Of a stretch of 64,000 nucleotides of DNA, positions 16,336 through 24,478 are shown piece after piece. How positions within the stretch are numbered: position 1 is the first letter of the stretch; every line of letters starts with the position of its first letter. The translations under genes and the position numbers were made by a program. The stretch is from JANYBT01 sp038211475 (lineage in GTDB: Bacteria; Acidobacteriota; Terriglobia; Terriglobales; Acidobacteriaceae): positions 1-64,000 of the forward strand of contig JBBQVN010000001.1 of the NCBI GenBank assembly GCA_038211475.1, read 5' to 3'. The notes beneath the pieces are model-generated. The model made no database searches. It saw only the letters and a program-made list of their open reading frames with translations, and was not told the origin of the DNA.

Positions 16336-16965
16336 TTATCCCCCCAGAAACGGATTTGTTTCTCTTTCTTGCCCGATCGTGGTTTTCTCGCCGTGCCCCG
16401 GCACCACCAGCGTGTCATCCGGCAGCGCCAATACTTCCCTCTGCAATGACGCCATGATCCTCTTGAACGATCCGCCCGGCAAATCCGTCCGCCCAATGCT
16501 GCCCGCAAACAGCGTATCGCCGGCGATCAGCAACTTCTGCGCCGCAAAATACAGGCAAACGCTGCCCTCCGTGTGACCCGGCGTGTGCAGCACACGCGCG
16601 CTCAGAGTCCCGGCGCGGACCTCGTCCAAATGACCGATGCTCTGATCGATTTCAACCTTGCCCGGGGCCGCCACCCCGATCCAGGAAGCCTGCACATCCA
16701 GCATCTTCAGCAACGCGTAGTCATTCTGGTTCAACAGGATGGGTGCGCCGGTCATGGCCCGCAGCTTCATGGCACCGCCCACATGGTCAATGTGCGCGTG
16801 TGTGATGACAATCTGCTTGACCTGCAGGTGGTGCTTGTTTACCAGCGCTATTACGTATGCAATGTCGTCGCCGGGGTCAATCACCATGGCCTCGCGCGAG
16901 GCCTCGTCGCCAATCACAGAGCAGTTACACTGCAACGGCCCTACGGGAAGAATCTCGTGAATCAT
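16336..16965 (-). CDS. Metallo-beta-lactamase-fold hydrolase (glyoxalase II-like)
   Basis: A 209-residue cytoplasmic hydrolase. The zinc-binding motif THAHIDH (H56, H58, D60, H61) is intact. Later ligands lie in HTPGHTEGS, IAGDTLF and VVPGHG. The opening LPVGPLQCNCSVIGDEAS and the LPGGSF stretch match the YcbL/glyoxalase II-like subgroup that hydrolyses thioesters such as S-lactoylglutathione. The true substrate is not evident, and acidobacteria may use other thiols. It ends 29 bases after the hairpin that follows secG in opposite orientation and lies just downstream of the HPF-sigma gene (30-base gap), possibly co-transcribed with it. Confidence 0.9.
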   Translation of the reverse strand: MIHEILPVGPLQCNCSVIGDEASREAMVIDPGDDIAYVIALVNKHHLQVKQIVITHAHIDHVGGAMKLRAMTGAPILLNQNDYALLKMLDVQASWIGVAAPGKVEIDQSIGHLDEVRAGTLSARVLHTPGHTEGSVCLYFAAQKLLIAGDTLFAGSIGRTDLPGGSFKRIMASLQREVLALPDDTLVVPGHGEKTTIGQERETNPFLGG

Positions 16966-16994
16966 GCGCTGATTCTATCAACTGCAGCGCGTCA

Positions 16995-18038
16995 TTACTC
17001 CGTTCCAGCCCGCGCCATCCACTGATTGGAGCGCTGGTGCGCTGCTGATCCCGCTTCTCGCAGCTTTCCCCGCGCTCGCGCTAGCGACTCCTGCACCTCG
17101 GCGTGGCTACGGTCCGTGATGGCGGCGATGTCAGCAATCGAGAAGCCCTCCATTCCATAAAGCACGAATGCTTCCCGATCTCCCCGCTCTAGTCCCTCTA
17201 GGGCTGACTCCACCAGCGCCATCGCCTCATCCGACGAGGCCGCTTCCTCCGGCGTCGCCACTCGCCGGTCGGCAATAGTATCTTCTCTGGTCAGCGTCTC
17301 GTCCGGCTGGTGGAATTGCAACTCGGCCTCATCGCTCGCCGTCACATTCTGCCGCCGCGCACTGTCCTCCAGACGAACGGGATCGATCAATTCGCTACCG
17401 TGCTCAACCATTTCGTCCATCGCCTGCATCGCCAGACGGTACAGCCACGGTTCCAGTCCGAATTTCTCCGGCTTTTCCCCGTCACCCAGAGCCCGCGCGA
17501 TGGCCTCATCCACCACCTCGTCGGCAGTGACCAGGTTCGTGACGGTCTCGTCTTGCGACCCGCGGAAAGCCAGCTCTCGTTCCACAAAGCGATTCAGCCG
17601 CACCAGGTTGGCATTCACCCATGAGCGCACGTCTTCCGGCGAAACCTCCGAGCCTGGCGTCGCCGCAACGCTGTGTTCGAATCCCGCGCCATTCTCCGGC
17701 AAGGGCTGCGCCGTCCCGCGCCACCGGCTCCACTTGTGCGCGGCCCGCAATCTGTCTTTGTGCTTCGTAGTTTGGTGACGCAAGTCTTCGAATGCACCCT
17801 TGATCGCCGACACCGCCTTGGCATCCGCGTGGTGTGCGGTGACCTGTCCCGAAGGCAATCGAAGATTGAGCGAAACCGAAATACCCAACTGATCCGCGCT
17901 TTGCTCCACCGTCCCCTTCAGGTGGACGAGTTCGGGCCGGAAGATCTGCAGCCTCTTCCCTAATTTTTCTATTTGTTGGTGGAGTTCTTTTTCGATGTCG
18001 GAGCTTTTGTGCACCTTGTAACTGACATGAACGTTCAT
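16995..18038 (-). CDS. HPF/RaiA ribosome-hibernation domain fused to sigma-70 region 2/4-like domains
   Basis: A 347-residue protein with an unusual domain order. Residues 1-100 (MNVHVSYKVHKSSDIEKELH, ...AVSAIKGAFEDLRHQTTKHK) fit the S30AE fold of HPF/RaiA, which binds the 30S decoding centre and silences ribosomes. A linker (about 105-140) leads to 145-225, which resembles sigma region 2 (RFVERELAF, DEVVDEAIARALGD, PWLYRLAMQAM). Residues 272-328 match region 4 with a helix-turn-helix (LEGLERGDREAFVLYGMEGF, SIADIAAITDRSHAEVQESL, ARARGKLRE). The ATG at 18038 is chosen because the S30AE domain starts there and CGAGGC lies about 8 bases upstream. No anti-sigma gene adjoins. Domain identities are confident; that the protein links translation shutdown with transcription is inference. 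Confidence 0.8.
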   Translation of the reverse strand: MNVHVSYKVHKSSDIEKELHQQIEKLGKRLQIFRPELVHLKGTVEQSADQLGISVSLNLRLPSGQVTAHHADAKAVSAIKGAFEDLRHQTTKHKDRLRAAHKWSRWRGTAQPLPENGAGFEHSVAATPGSEVSPEDVRSWVNANLVRLNRFVERELAFRGSQDETVTNLVTADEVVDEAIARALGDGEKPEKFGLEPWLYRLAMQAMDEMVEHGSELIDPVRLEDSARRQNVTASDEAELQFHQPDETLTREDTIADRRVATPEEAASSDEAMALVESALEGLERGDREAFVLYGMEGFSIADIAAITDRSHAEVQESLARARGKLREAGSAAHQRSNQWMARAGTE

Positions 18039-18390
18039 GCAAGAGCCTCGGAATGCGGGAGTAGGTCCCGTGAAGCAATCTCGTTCCAAGCAAATTGTAC
18101 ACCTGCGCCGCAACCGGGGACGGTGACCGAAGTGCTCCTCATGCCGTCACTCAACCCAACGAAGGACACCGGAGGAAGAGCGCTGGAGTACCATGCCTGC
18201 GTCTTCGCGCCTCGAGCGGTTGCGGTGGTCATCACACCTAGTTGATCTCAACAGCGAGGAAGTTATTCGAATCATTTCCGCGCGCGCAGGGGTCCGCGCA
18301 TGAAAAGAAAGATATGAGGAAGGCTGAGCACGGTCCCAGACGAGGCATCGCCGCCCTCCGCGTAGAGGGTCCGGACGTTTGGCCGAACTG

Positions 18391-19530
18391 CTACACCGCC
18401 ACCGTAAACGACGTCTCCGTCCGCGTCACCGGACGATACAGCGTGTCCCGCTCCACCGGCACTCGTCCCGCTTCGGTAATCAGCCGTACCAGGTCTGTCC
18501 GCCGCATCCCTTGTGGCGTCGTCGCACCCGCATCGTGGTAAATCTTCTCTTCCACCACGGTCCCGTCAATGTCGTCCGCCCCAAACCGCAGTGCGATTTG
18601 CGCAATCTTCGCCGTCATCATCTGCCAGTACGCCTTCACGTGCGGGAAGTTGTCCAGCACCAGCCGGCTCACCGCAATCTGTTTGATGTCCAACATCCCC
18701 GTCGTCTTGGGCAGGTGCTGCAAGACTGTGTTGTCAGGATGGAACGCCAGCGGGATGAAAGTCTGGAAACCGCCCGTCTGGTCTTGCACCGCCCGCAACT
18801 TCAGCAGATGGTCCACCCGGTCTTCGTCATTCTCTACATGGCCGTAAAGCATGGTCGCATTCGACTTCAGTCCAATCTCGTGCGCCAGCTTCGCCGTTTC
18901 CAGCCACTCATCGCCGTCAATCTTGTGATCGCAAATAATGTGCCGCACCCGATCGGCAAAAATCTCGGCGCCGCCGCCCGGCAGCGAATCCACTCCCGCC
19001 GCCTTCATCTGCACCAGGGTCTCGCGAATACTCAGCTTGGCGCGCTTGGCCAGGTACGCCACCTCCACCATGGTGAAGGCCTTCAGATGCACTTGCGGAA
19101 ATCTCTCTTTCAGCCCCGAAACCAGATCCAGAAAATATTGAAACGGCAGGTCGGGATGCAGTCCCCCCACGATATGGAACTCGGTAACCGCCTCGGTGTA
19201 ACCGGAAGCCGCCGTCTCGAACGCCTCTTCCAACGCCATCGTATACGCGCCCGGCGTGTCTTTCTTGCGTCCAAACGCGCACAGCCGGCACGCCGCCACG
19301 CACACATTCGTCGGATTGATATGGCGGTTGACGTTGAAGTAGGTCTTGTCGCCATGCAGCCGCTCGCGCACATGGTTGGCCAGCCAGCCTACCGCCAGGA
19401 TGTCGCCCGAGCCGTACAAAGCCAGCCCATCGTCGCCGCTCAGCCGCTCTCCGGCAAGAACTTTCGCCGCTATCGGTTGCAACCGGGCATCATCGGTTTG
19501 AAAAGAATGCAATGTCGCCATTACTTTCAT
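18391..19530 (-). CDS. mqnE: Aminofutalosine synthase (radical SAM)
   Basis: A 379-residue radical SAM enzyme of the futalosine route to menaquinone. It joins adenosylmethionine and 3-[(1-carboxyvinyl)oxy]benzoate to give aminofutalosine. The [4Fe-4S] motif is CVAACRLC (C77, C81, C84), preceded by NRHINPTN. EFHIVGGLHPDLPF, SLPGGGAEIF, NATMLYGHVE and FIPLAFHP are typical for MqnE rather than MqnC. The start could be M1 or M4 (MATLHSF). No other mqn gene is in the window. The gene is divergent from the gene at 19637, with a CRP-like palindrome between them. Confidence 0.92.
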   Translation of the reverse strand: MKVMATLHSFQTDDARLQPIAAKVLAGERLSGDDGLALYGSGDILAVGWLANHVRERLHGDKTYFNVNRHINPTNVCVAACRLCAFGRKKDTPGAYTMALEEAFETAASGYTEAVTEFHIVGGLHPDLPFQYFLDLVSGLKERFPQVHLKAFTMVEVAYLAKRAKLSIRETLVQMKAAGVDSLPGGGAEIFADRVRHIICDHKIDGDEWLETAKLAHEIGLKSNATMLYGHVENDEDRVDHLLKLRAVQDQTGGFQTFIPLAFHPDNTVLQHLPKTTGMLDIKQIAVSRLVLDNFPHVKAYWQMMTAKIAQIALRFGADDIDGTVVEEKIYHDAGATTPQGMRRTDLVRLITEAGRVPVERDTLYRPVTRTETSFTVAV

Positions 19531-19543
19531 GATACCGCAGCCG

Positions 19544-19559
19544 TGTGACCCCCGTCACA
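19544..19559. promoter_or_regulatory. CRP/FNR-family operator TGTGAC-N4-GTCACA
   Basis: A perfect palindrome TGTGACCCCCGTCACA, 14 bases upstream of the mqnE start and about 80 bases upstream of the divergent gene at 19637. A regulator bound there could repress mqnE or control either promoter. Confidence 0.55.
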
Positions 19560-19636
19560 GAGGGACGGGTCGAAAGAAGCAAATTCCACGCCCTACTCGA
19601 ATGCGCTACCATAGCCATAACATTTAGGGAGAGTGC

Positions 19637-21052
19637 GTGAACACCAAGGTTGTCAACGGGCTGCTAGTTTTGACGATCGCGGGCGCTGCCGTTGCGCAGG
19701 GCCAGGTGCAACCCGGTCTCCATCCCTTTTCCGAGCGACGCCCCGCCCCCATTCTCATTCCCCAGGCTCCCCAAATTGTCACCCTGATCGTACCCAAGGG
19801 CACACCTCTGCAGGTGGTCATTGACACCGAAACCAGAATCCAAAAAGTCGGCCAGTCCATCCACGGCCACATCGCCATGCCGGTCTATGCCTTCGACCAT
19901 TTGGTCATTCCCGTGGGAAGCGAAGTTAAAGGGACCATCACCAAAATCGACCCGGTTTCCAACCGCCGCCGCGTGCTGGAAGCCTTAAACGCCGACTTCA
20001 CGCCGGCCCGCACCATCACCGTCGAGTTCAACGAACTGGTGCTCCCGAACCAGGTCCACTTGCCGCTTCAAACCAATGCCTCTCCCGGCTCCGGACAAGT
20101 CATCCAGTTCACCTCCGCCCCGGAAAAGAAAAGTAAGAAGGACCAGCTTAAGAACGCCGCGTCCGATAGAGTCAACCAGACTAAGCAGCAAGCCCGGCAG
20201 GAGTGGGACAAGGCCATGAAGCAGGTGCAAACGCCAGGCCGAATGCATCGCCTGCAGCGTTATCTCGTCGCCCAGCTTCCCGCTCATCCCCAATATTTGG
20301 ATCCGGGCGCCTTATACTTTGCCGAACTCCAGGCCCCGCTTCAGTTCGGCCAGGAGCCCCTCACCGGGCAGATGGCCGCCACCATCGGTTCCGCGCCGCC
20401 CATCGGCAGCATTGTCCACGCCCGGCTTGTCACTCCCTTGAGTTCCGCGACTACCAAAAAGGGCGACGCCGTCACCGCCGAACTTACCCAGCCCCTGTTC
20501 GACGGCGCCAACCTCATCCTGCCCCAAGGCAGCCAGCTCAAAGGCGACGTCTTGCAGGTTCGTCCCGCCCGCCATCTCGCCAAAAACGGCCAACTGCGGA
20601 TCGCCTTTCACGAGTTGATTCCGCCCGACGGTATCGAGCGGAAAATCCAGGCCACGCTCGAAGGGGTACAAACCGCCAATAATGGCAACGTCAAACTCGA
20701 TGCCGAAGGCGGCGCCGAAGCCACCTCGTCCAAGTCGCGTTACCTGGAGACCGCCATCGCCCTGTCTCTGGCCGCGGTCGCCGGACACGGGGACAGTGAC
20801 GCTATCGGTGGCAATGCTGCTGGAAATACTGGCAACCGCGTGGCTGGTGGCGCGGGCGGATTCAAGCTGGTCGGCATCGTCCTCGGACTCACCGTCCGCT
20901 CCCAAGCCCTCGGTGCAGTCATGGGAGCCTATGGCGCCGGCACTTCGATCTATCAGCATTTCATCGCCCGCGGACACGAAGTCGTGTTTCCTCAGAACAC
21001 CGCCATGGAAGTCGGCATCGCTGGCCGCGCTCCCGCCCCCTCCTCTAACTAA
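19637..21052 (+). CDS. Exported hypothetical protein with two similar beta-rich domains
   Basis: A 471-residue protein with a signal peptide (NGLLVLTIAGAAVAQGQ) after a GTG start preceded by AGGGAGAG. Two segments share a pattern: VPKGTPLQVVIDTETRIQKV with VIPVGSEVKGTITKI (about 52-110), and SIVHARLVTPLSSATTKKGD with LILPQGSQLKGDVLQVRP (about 255-315). This P.G..L.A.L...LSS...KKGD pattern recalls periplasmic VirB10/TraB-type barrels, but the rest does not extend that match. Between them is a Lys/Gln-rich helical stretch. Near the C-terminus is a Gly-rich hydrophobic region (FKLVGIVLGL...GAVMGAYGAG). Function unknown; envelope location likely. Confidence 0.7.
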   Translation: MNTKVVNGLLVLTIAGAAVAQGQVQPGLHPFSERRPAPILIPQAPQIVTLIVPKGTPLQVVIDTETRIQKVGQSIHGHIAMPVYAFDHLVIPVGSEVKGTITKIDPVSNRRRVLEALNADFTPARTITVEFNELVLPNQVHLPLQTNASPGSGQVIQFTSAPEKKSKKDQLKNAASDRVNQTKQQARQEWDKAMKQVQTPGRMHRLQRYLVAQLPAHPQYLDPGALYFAELQAPLQFGQEPLTGQMAATIGSAPPIGSIVHARLVTPLSSATTKKGDAVTAELTQPLFDGANLILPQGSQLKGDVLQVRPARHLAKNGQLRIAFHELIPPDGIERKIQATLEGVQTANNGNVKLDAEGGAEATSSKSRYLETAIALSLAAVAGHGDSDAIGGNAAGNTGNRVAGGAGGFKLVGIVLGLTVRSQALGAVMGAYGAGTSIYQHFIARGHEVVFPQNTAMEVGIAGRAPAPSSN

Positions 21053-21568
21053 CTCCCCCTTCGCCCCCGTGTCGAATCGTCGTCCCCCGCGACCCCTGCA
21101 CCAGCGACCGCAGCACCGGAGGCAACTCCTCTGCGCTCGTCAGCAAGCTTGCGGAACTGGAACCGTCGCTGCTCCGCTTCTGTCGATCCCCCGCCCCCAC
21201 CGCCGCCCTCTGCCCTGCGCTCCCGGCATCGAACTCCACGGTTTCCACTTGCGCTACAAAGCGGTACCCCGCCGCGCCAGGGTTTCAATGAATCGCGGTT
21301 TCGCGGCCGAATCCCCCAGCACTTCGCGTAACTTGTTAATGATTGTGTTCAGTCCGTGGTCGAAGTCCACGAACGTGTTCGCTGTCCACAGTTGGTTCTG
21401 CAGTTCTTCCCGCATTACTACCTACCCCGGCCGCTCCAGCAGTAAGATGAGGACTTGAAATGGCTGCTCTTGCAACCGTAATCGCGCTCCCGACTTCCGG
21501 ATTTCTCCGGTGCCGGCGTTCGCCTCATACGCCCCGAATCGAAACAATTTCTGCAGCCGTGCCTCCAT
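21053..21568 (-). pseudogene. CadC/OmpR-type winged-helix regulator, broken N-terminal part
   Basis: From ATG 21568 the minus strand reads MEARLQKLFRFGAYEANAGT, GEIRKSGARLRLQEQPFQVL and ILLLERPG, then a TAG where Glu is expected. It continues VVMREELQNQLW, FVDFDHGLNTIINKLREVLG and FIETLARRG. A one-base shift then makes TAL-stop; in the shifted frame YRFVAQVETVEFD follows, ending at about 21053. This is the Trans_reg_C DNA-binding domain used by acidobacterial CadC-like regulators, with one nonsense codon and one frameshift. The sensor/TPR part is missing. Confidence 0.75.
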
Positions 21569-22413
21569 TACCCAACATCATAGCTGACTCCCAAACCGCC
21601 CGCCCTCGGCTCTTCCCCGCCTTCATTGCGCTTTTGCTGCTGGTGTCCAGCCTCTCCGCCACCACCCTCCAGCCCGAAACTGCCGCCGCCTTCGACCACT
21701 ACGTCCACACCGCCGAGCAGCGCATGGCCGCCGATCAAGCCGCGGGCAACTTCTTCTATCTGGATGGCCTGCAACCCTCCGACCGCCGCGCCTCTCTCAA
21801 CCGCTTGCACCATGACGAAGTCCTCACCCAGTCCCTCGAAGCTCTCGACGCGGGCCGCTCCATTCCCATCCCCGGCGGCATGGTTCACCATTGGATCGGC
21901 GCGGTCTTCGTTCCCGGCGCCACCCTTCAGCAGACTCTTGCCTTCCTTCAGGACTATGACCACCAATCCCGTTTCTACGCGCCCGACGTCCAACGCTCCC
22001 GTCTCCTCTCGCGGGACAGCAACCACTTCCGCGTCTCTCTTCGCCTCAAACGCACCAAAGTCGTCACCGTATATCTCGATACCGAGTACGACGTGACTTA
22101 CTCTCCGCTTGACGCCACCCGCGCCAGCGCCCGCTCCTATAGCACTCGCATCACCGAAGTAGAAAACGCCGGACGCCCCAGTGAACGCGACCTTCCCGTC
22201 GGCCAGGACAACGGATTCCTCTGGCGACTCAATTCCTATTGGCACTTCATCCAGCGCGACGGCGGCACCTATGTCCAACTCGAAGCCATCTCCCTCACCC
22301 GCGACATCCCCACCGGGCTCGACTGGATCGTTCGCCCCTTCATCACCAGCATCCCCCAGGAATCTCTGGCCTTTACCCTGACCCGCACCCGCGAAGGCCT
22401 GACGACCAAATGA
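21559..22413 (+). CDS. Exported START/SRPBCC-like hypothetical protein
   Basis: A protein of about 284 residues. A frame from ATG 21460 exists, but its first 33 codons overlap the remnant of a regulator gene on the other strand. The GTG at 21559, closer to the signal peptide (FPAFIALLLLVSSLSATT), is therefore the likelier start, though no good ribosome-binding site marks it. The mature part (HWIGAVFVPGATLQQTLAFL, SRFYAPDVQRSRLLSRDSNH, FRVSLRLKRTKVVTVYLDTE, then WRLNSYWHFIQRDGGTYVQL) has the strand pattern of the START/polyketide-cyclase fold, which binds hydrophobic ligands. Ligand and role unknown. Confidence 0.7.
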   Translation: MPPLPNIIADSQTARPRLFPAFIALLLLVSSLSATTLQPETAAAFDHYVHTAEQRMAADQAAGNFFYLDGLQPSDRRASLNRLHHDEVLTQSLEALDAGRSIPIPGGMVHHWIGAVFVPGATLQQTLAFLQDYDHQSRFYAPDVQRSRLLSRDSNHFRVSLRLKRTKVVTVYLDTEYDVTYSPLDATRASARSYSTRITEVENAGRPSERDLPVGQDNGFLWRLNSYWHFIQRDGGTYVQLEAISLTRDIPTGLDWIVRPFITSIPQESLAFTLTRTREGLTTK

Positions 22414-22491
22414 CTGACAACTGAACTGATTGGCAACTGATAACTATCAACCGATAACTGACGCCTGACAGCTAACGACTGACAACTGTCG
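22411..22491. repeat. Degenerate CTGACAACTGA-type tandem repeat
   Basis: About 80 bases made of variants of ACTGACAACTGA / ACTGATAACT, starting at the stop codon of the preceding gene. The same kind of run appears at 24391-24440. Confidence 0.6.
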
Positions 22492-22803
22492 CCTTTGAGG
22501 GCGCAGCCGTTTATCGTTGCGATTTACTCCATAACCCAGGACAGCTCAGCCGCTGAGGTCTCCGCTAGCTTTCTGGCTAAGTGTGAACATTGAGCCACTG
22601 ATCTGCCCGCTCCGCGGTTGATAATGGGCGTCAACGCAGACAACAACACCCCAGCGAGGAATGCTGAGTAGCGTGGTTGTCGATGAGTACACTCGACAGA
22701 TCAGCCATCGGGAGGTCGCTAAGAGCGCCAGACCCTGCTATCGCGACTGGATGGGAGTGATGAACGGTCCATTGCGCAGAATTAGGGTTCCCTAGATACC
22801 AGT
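22492..22803. other. Gap without supported gene
   Basis: About 310 bases between the tandem repeat and the hairpin downstream of the Kelch gene. No open frame with recognisable motifs is seen. Confidence 0.4.
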
Positions 22804-22839
22804 GATGGCCCCTCCAAGCTCACGCTTGGAGGGGCCATC
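22804..22839. terminator. 16-bp perfect hairpin downstream of Kelch gene
   Basis: GATGGCCCCTCCAAGC (22804-22819), loop TCAC, and the exact complement (22824-22839). It lies 35 bases beyond the stop of the minus-strand Kelch gene. No T-run follows on the minus strand. Confidence 0.6.
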
Positions 22840-22873
22840 AGAGCTGTGCCGGTTTGAAAAGTCACAGCCTGCG

Positions 22874-24025
22874 CTACGGCTTGTACAACTCCGAACTCTG
22901 GTAGACAACGAATGGATTTCCGGGTCCAACGCCGCCGGTCGCCAGCACGGTCCCACTCGGTAAGAGTGTCTCGCGGTGGTATCCCCGCGCGTTCTGCATG
23001 TTCCCCGCCGAAGACCAAGTGGCGCTACTGGGGTTGTACAGTTCCGCGGAGCTTAAATAAGCGAAGCTCGCATCCAACCCGCCCCCAACCAGGGTCTTAC
23101 CGTTGGCTAGCAAAGTCGCGGCATGACCCTCCCGAGCTGTTGACATGCTGCCGGTCAGGGCCCAGGCGCCGCTAGCGGGGTTATACAGTTCCGCAGTGGC
23201 GGTCGCGTTGGTTAGGGCGGCGCCAATGGCTCCACCTGCCACCAAGACCTGACCCGTAGAAAGCAACGTCGCCGTATGATATGCGCGAGCTACACTCATG
23301 CTTCCGGTCATCTGCCAGGTGCCGGTGCGAGGATCATACAACTCGCTGCCGGTGAGCCCATCGCCATTCGGCCCCGAGGTGCCGCCCGCGACCAGAACTT
23401 TGCCACTGGAAAGTAGTATCGCCGTATGGCGATGCCGGGCAATACTCATACTCCCGGTCGGAGTCCAACTGCCACTATTGGGATCGTAAATTTCCGCTGA
23501 TGCTTCCACGGTGTAGCAATCATCTTGACTACAACCGCCTACGATCAGGACCTTTCCTCCCGGAAGCAGTGTGGCGGTGTGATCATAGCGCGCAGTCACC
23601 AAGCCGCCAGTAGAGCTCCACTGTCCCGTGGCGGGATCGTAGAGTTCGGCGGTATTAGTGAAACCGGAGCTATTCAACCCTCCTTCTACCAAGACCTTAC
23701 GTGTGCGGAGCAGAGTAGCGCCGAAGAGGCTACGGGCAACGTTTAAGTCGCCGGTGGCGATAAATGCGTTATTAGCAGGTGAGTACAGTTCGGAGTGGTT
23801 AGTGTAGGAATAGCCTGAAGTGTACCCGGCTATCGCGAGGACTTTTCCACTGGGAAGAAGGACGGCGCGTTCGTTGGCTCGCGCCGTGACCATAGATCCA
23901 GCACTGGTCCACGTTCCCGCGCGTGGCGATTTGACGCTGTTGTCCCTCACGTTTGTATCCTGAGCCAAAGCCGCTCCAGAAGTTATTAGTGCCAGAGCTA
24001 AGCAAATTGTCATCCGCTTTCTCAT
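22874..24025 (-). CDS. Secreted Kelch-repeat beta-propeller protein
   Basis: A 383-residue protein with a signal peptide (MRKRMTICLALALITSGAAL, cut after ALA). Six to seven Kelch-like blades follow, each with the pattern (S/T)GSM..AR..HTATLL.(S/N)GKVLVAGG...(S/A)ELY(D/N)P..G.W. Kelch propellers of this kind bind partners or sugars outside the cell; no catalytic site is visible. The ATG is preceded by AAGGAGAG at ideal spacing. The gene stands alone with a strong hairpin downstream. A TATAAT at 24082-24087 (minus strand) about 57 bases upstream may be its -10 box. A broken relative lies at 7600-7850. Confidence 0.85.
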   Translation of the reverse strand: MRKRMTICLALALITSGAALAQDTNVRDNSVKSPRAGTWTSAGSMVTARANERAVLLPSGKVLAIAGYTSGYSYTNHSELYSPANNAFIATGDLNVARSLFGATLLRTRKVLVEGGLNSSGFTNTAELYDPATGQWSSTGGLVTARYDHTATLLPGGKVLIVGGCSQDDCYTVEASAEIYDPNSGSWTPTGSMSIARHRHTAILLSSGKVLVAGGTSGPNGDGLTGSELYDPRTGTWQMTGSMSVARAYHTATLLSTGQVLVAGGAIGAALTNATATAELYNPASGAWALTGSMSTAREGHAATLLANGKTLVGGGLDASFAYLSSAELYNPSSATWSSAGNMQNARGYHRETLLPSGTVLATGGVGPGNPFVVYQSSELYKP

Positions 24026-24299
24026 GTTACTCTCCTTATTATTTCGAACAAATTGTAGATGATTATTTAATTACGGAAGTGATTATAGCACTAATAGCGT
24101 TCTGCGGAACAAGTATCTGTGACCAGCAGCCAGAATTGGCTGGCCGGCATTCCCTGTGCCGTGCAAAAAGAAGGCCGACGTCCTCTTCCAAAACACAGGA
24201 GCCGCCGTTTGGCTGCGGCATCGTTAGGGCGGGCCAAGCGGTCCCGTAGCGCCAGCCTGATTCGGGCATTCGGCACAACCAACCGGGCTCGAACCAGCA
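24026..24299. other. Upstream region of the Kelch gene
   Basis: An AT-rich stretch next to the Kelch start contains a minus-strand TATAAT (24082-24087), a plausible -10 box. The rest carries no supported gene. Confidence 0.35.
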
Positions 24300-24355
24300 A
24301 CAATAACTTTTTCGTTGAACAGTAGTTACAATAACTTTTTCGTTGAACAGTAGTT
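24300..24355. repeat. Exact 28-bp tandem duplication
   Basis: Two adjacent identical 28-base copies (24300-24327 and 24328-24355), each beginning ACAATAACTTTTTCG and ending GAACAGTAGTT. They lie in the gap upstream of the Tat aminotransferase gene. Confidence 0.8.
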
Positions 24356-24390
24356 GCTGCCAGGCCAAAGGTGCCAATCTCTCATTTTCA

Positions 24391-24440
24391 AACTGGGAAC
24401 CGACTGACAACCGACTGTCAATTGACATCTGGCAACTGAA
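24391..24440. repeat. Degenerate ACTGACAACCGACTG tandem repeat
   Basis: A short run of variants of ACTGACAAC / ACTGTCAATTGACA, the same type as at 22411-22491, ending about 40 bases before the aminotransferase start. Confidence 0.5.
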
Positions 24441-24478
24441 TTCCCGTGGTACCATCGAGACCGTCGGAGGTTCCAACA

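Noticed and set aside
18379..19548. 389-codon plus-strand frame opposite mqnE
   Set aside because: It is a long antisense shadow of mqnE, Arg/His/Gln-rich, typical of GC-rich genes read on the wrong strand.
21568..22278. 236-codon minus-strand frame opposite the START-like gene
   Set aside because: Gly/Val/Glu-rich shadow of the plus-strand gene; no motif of its own.
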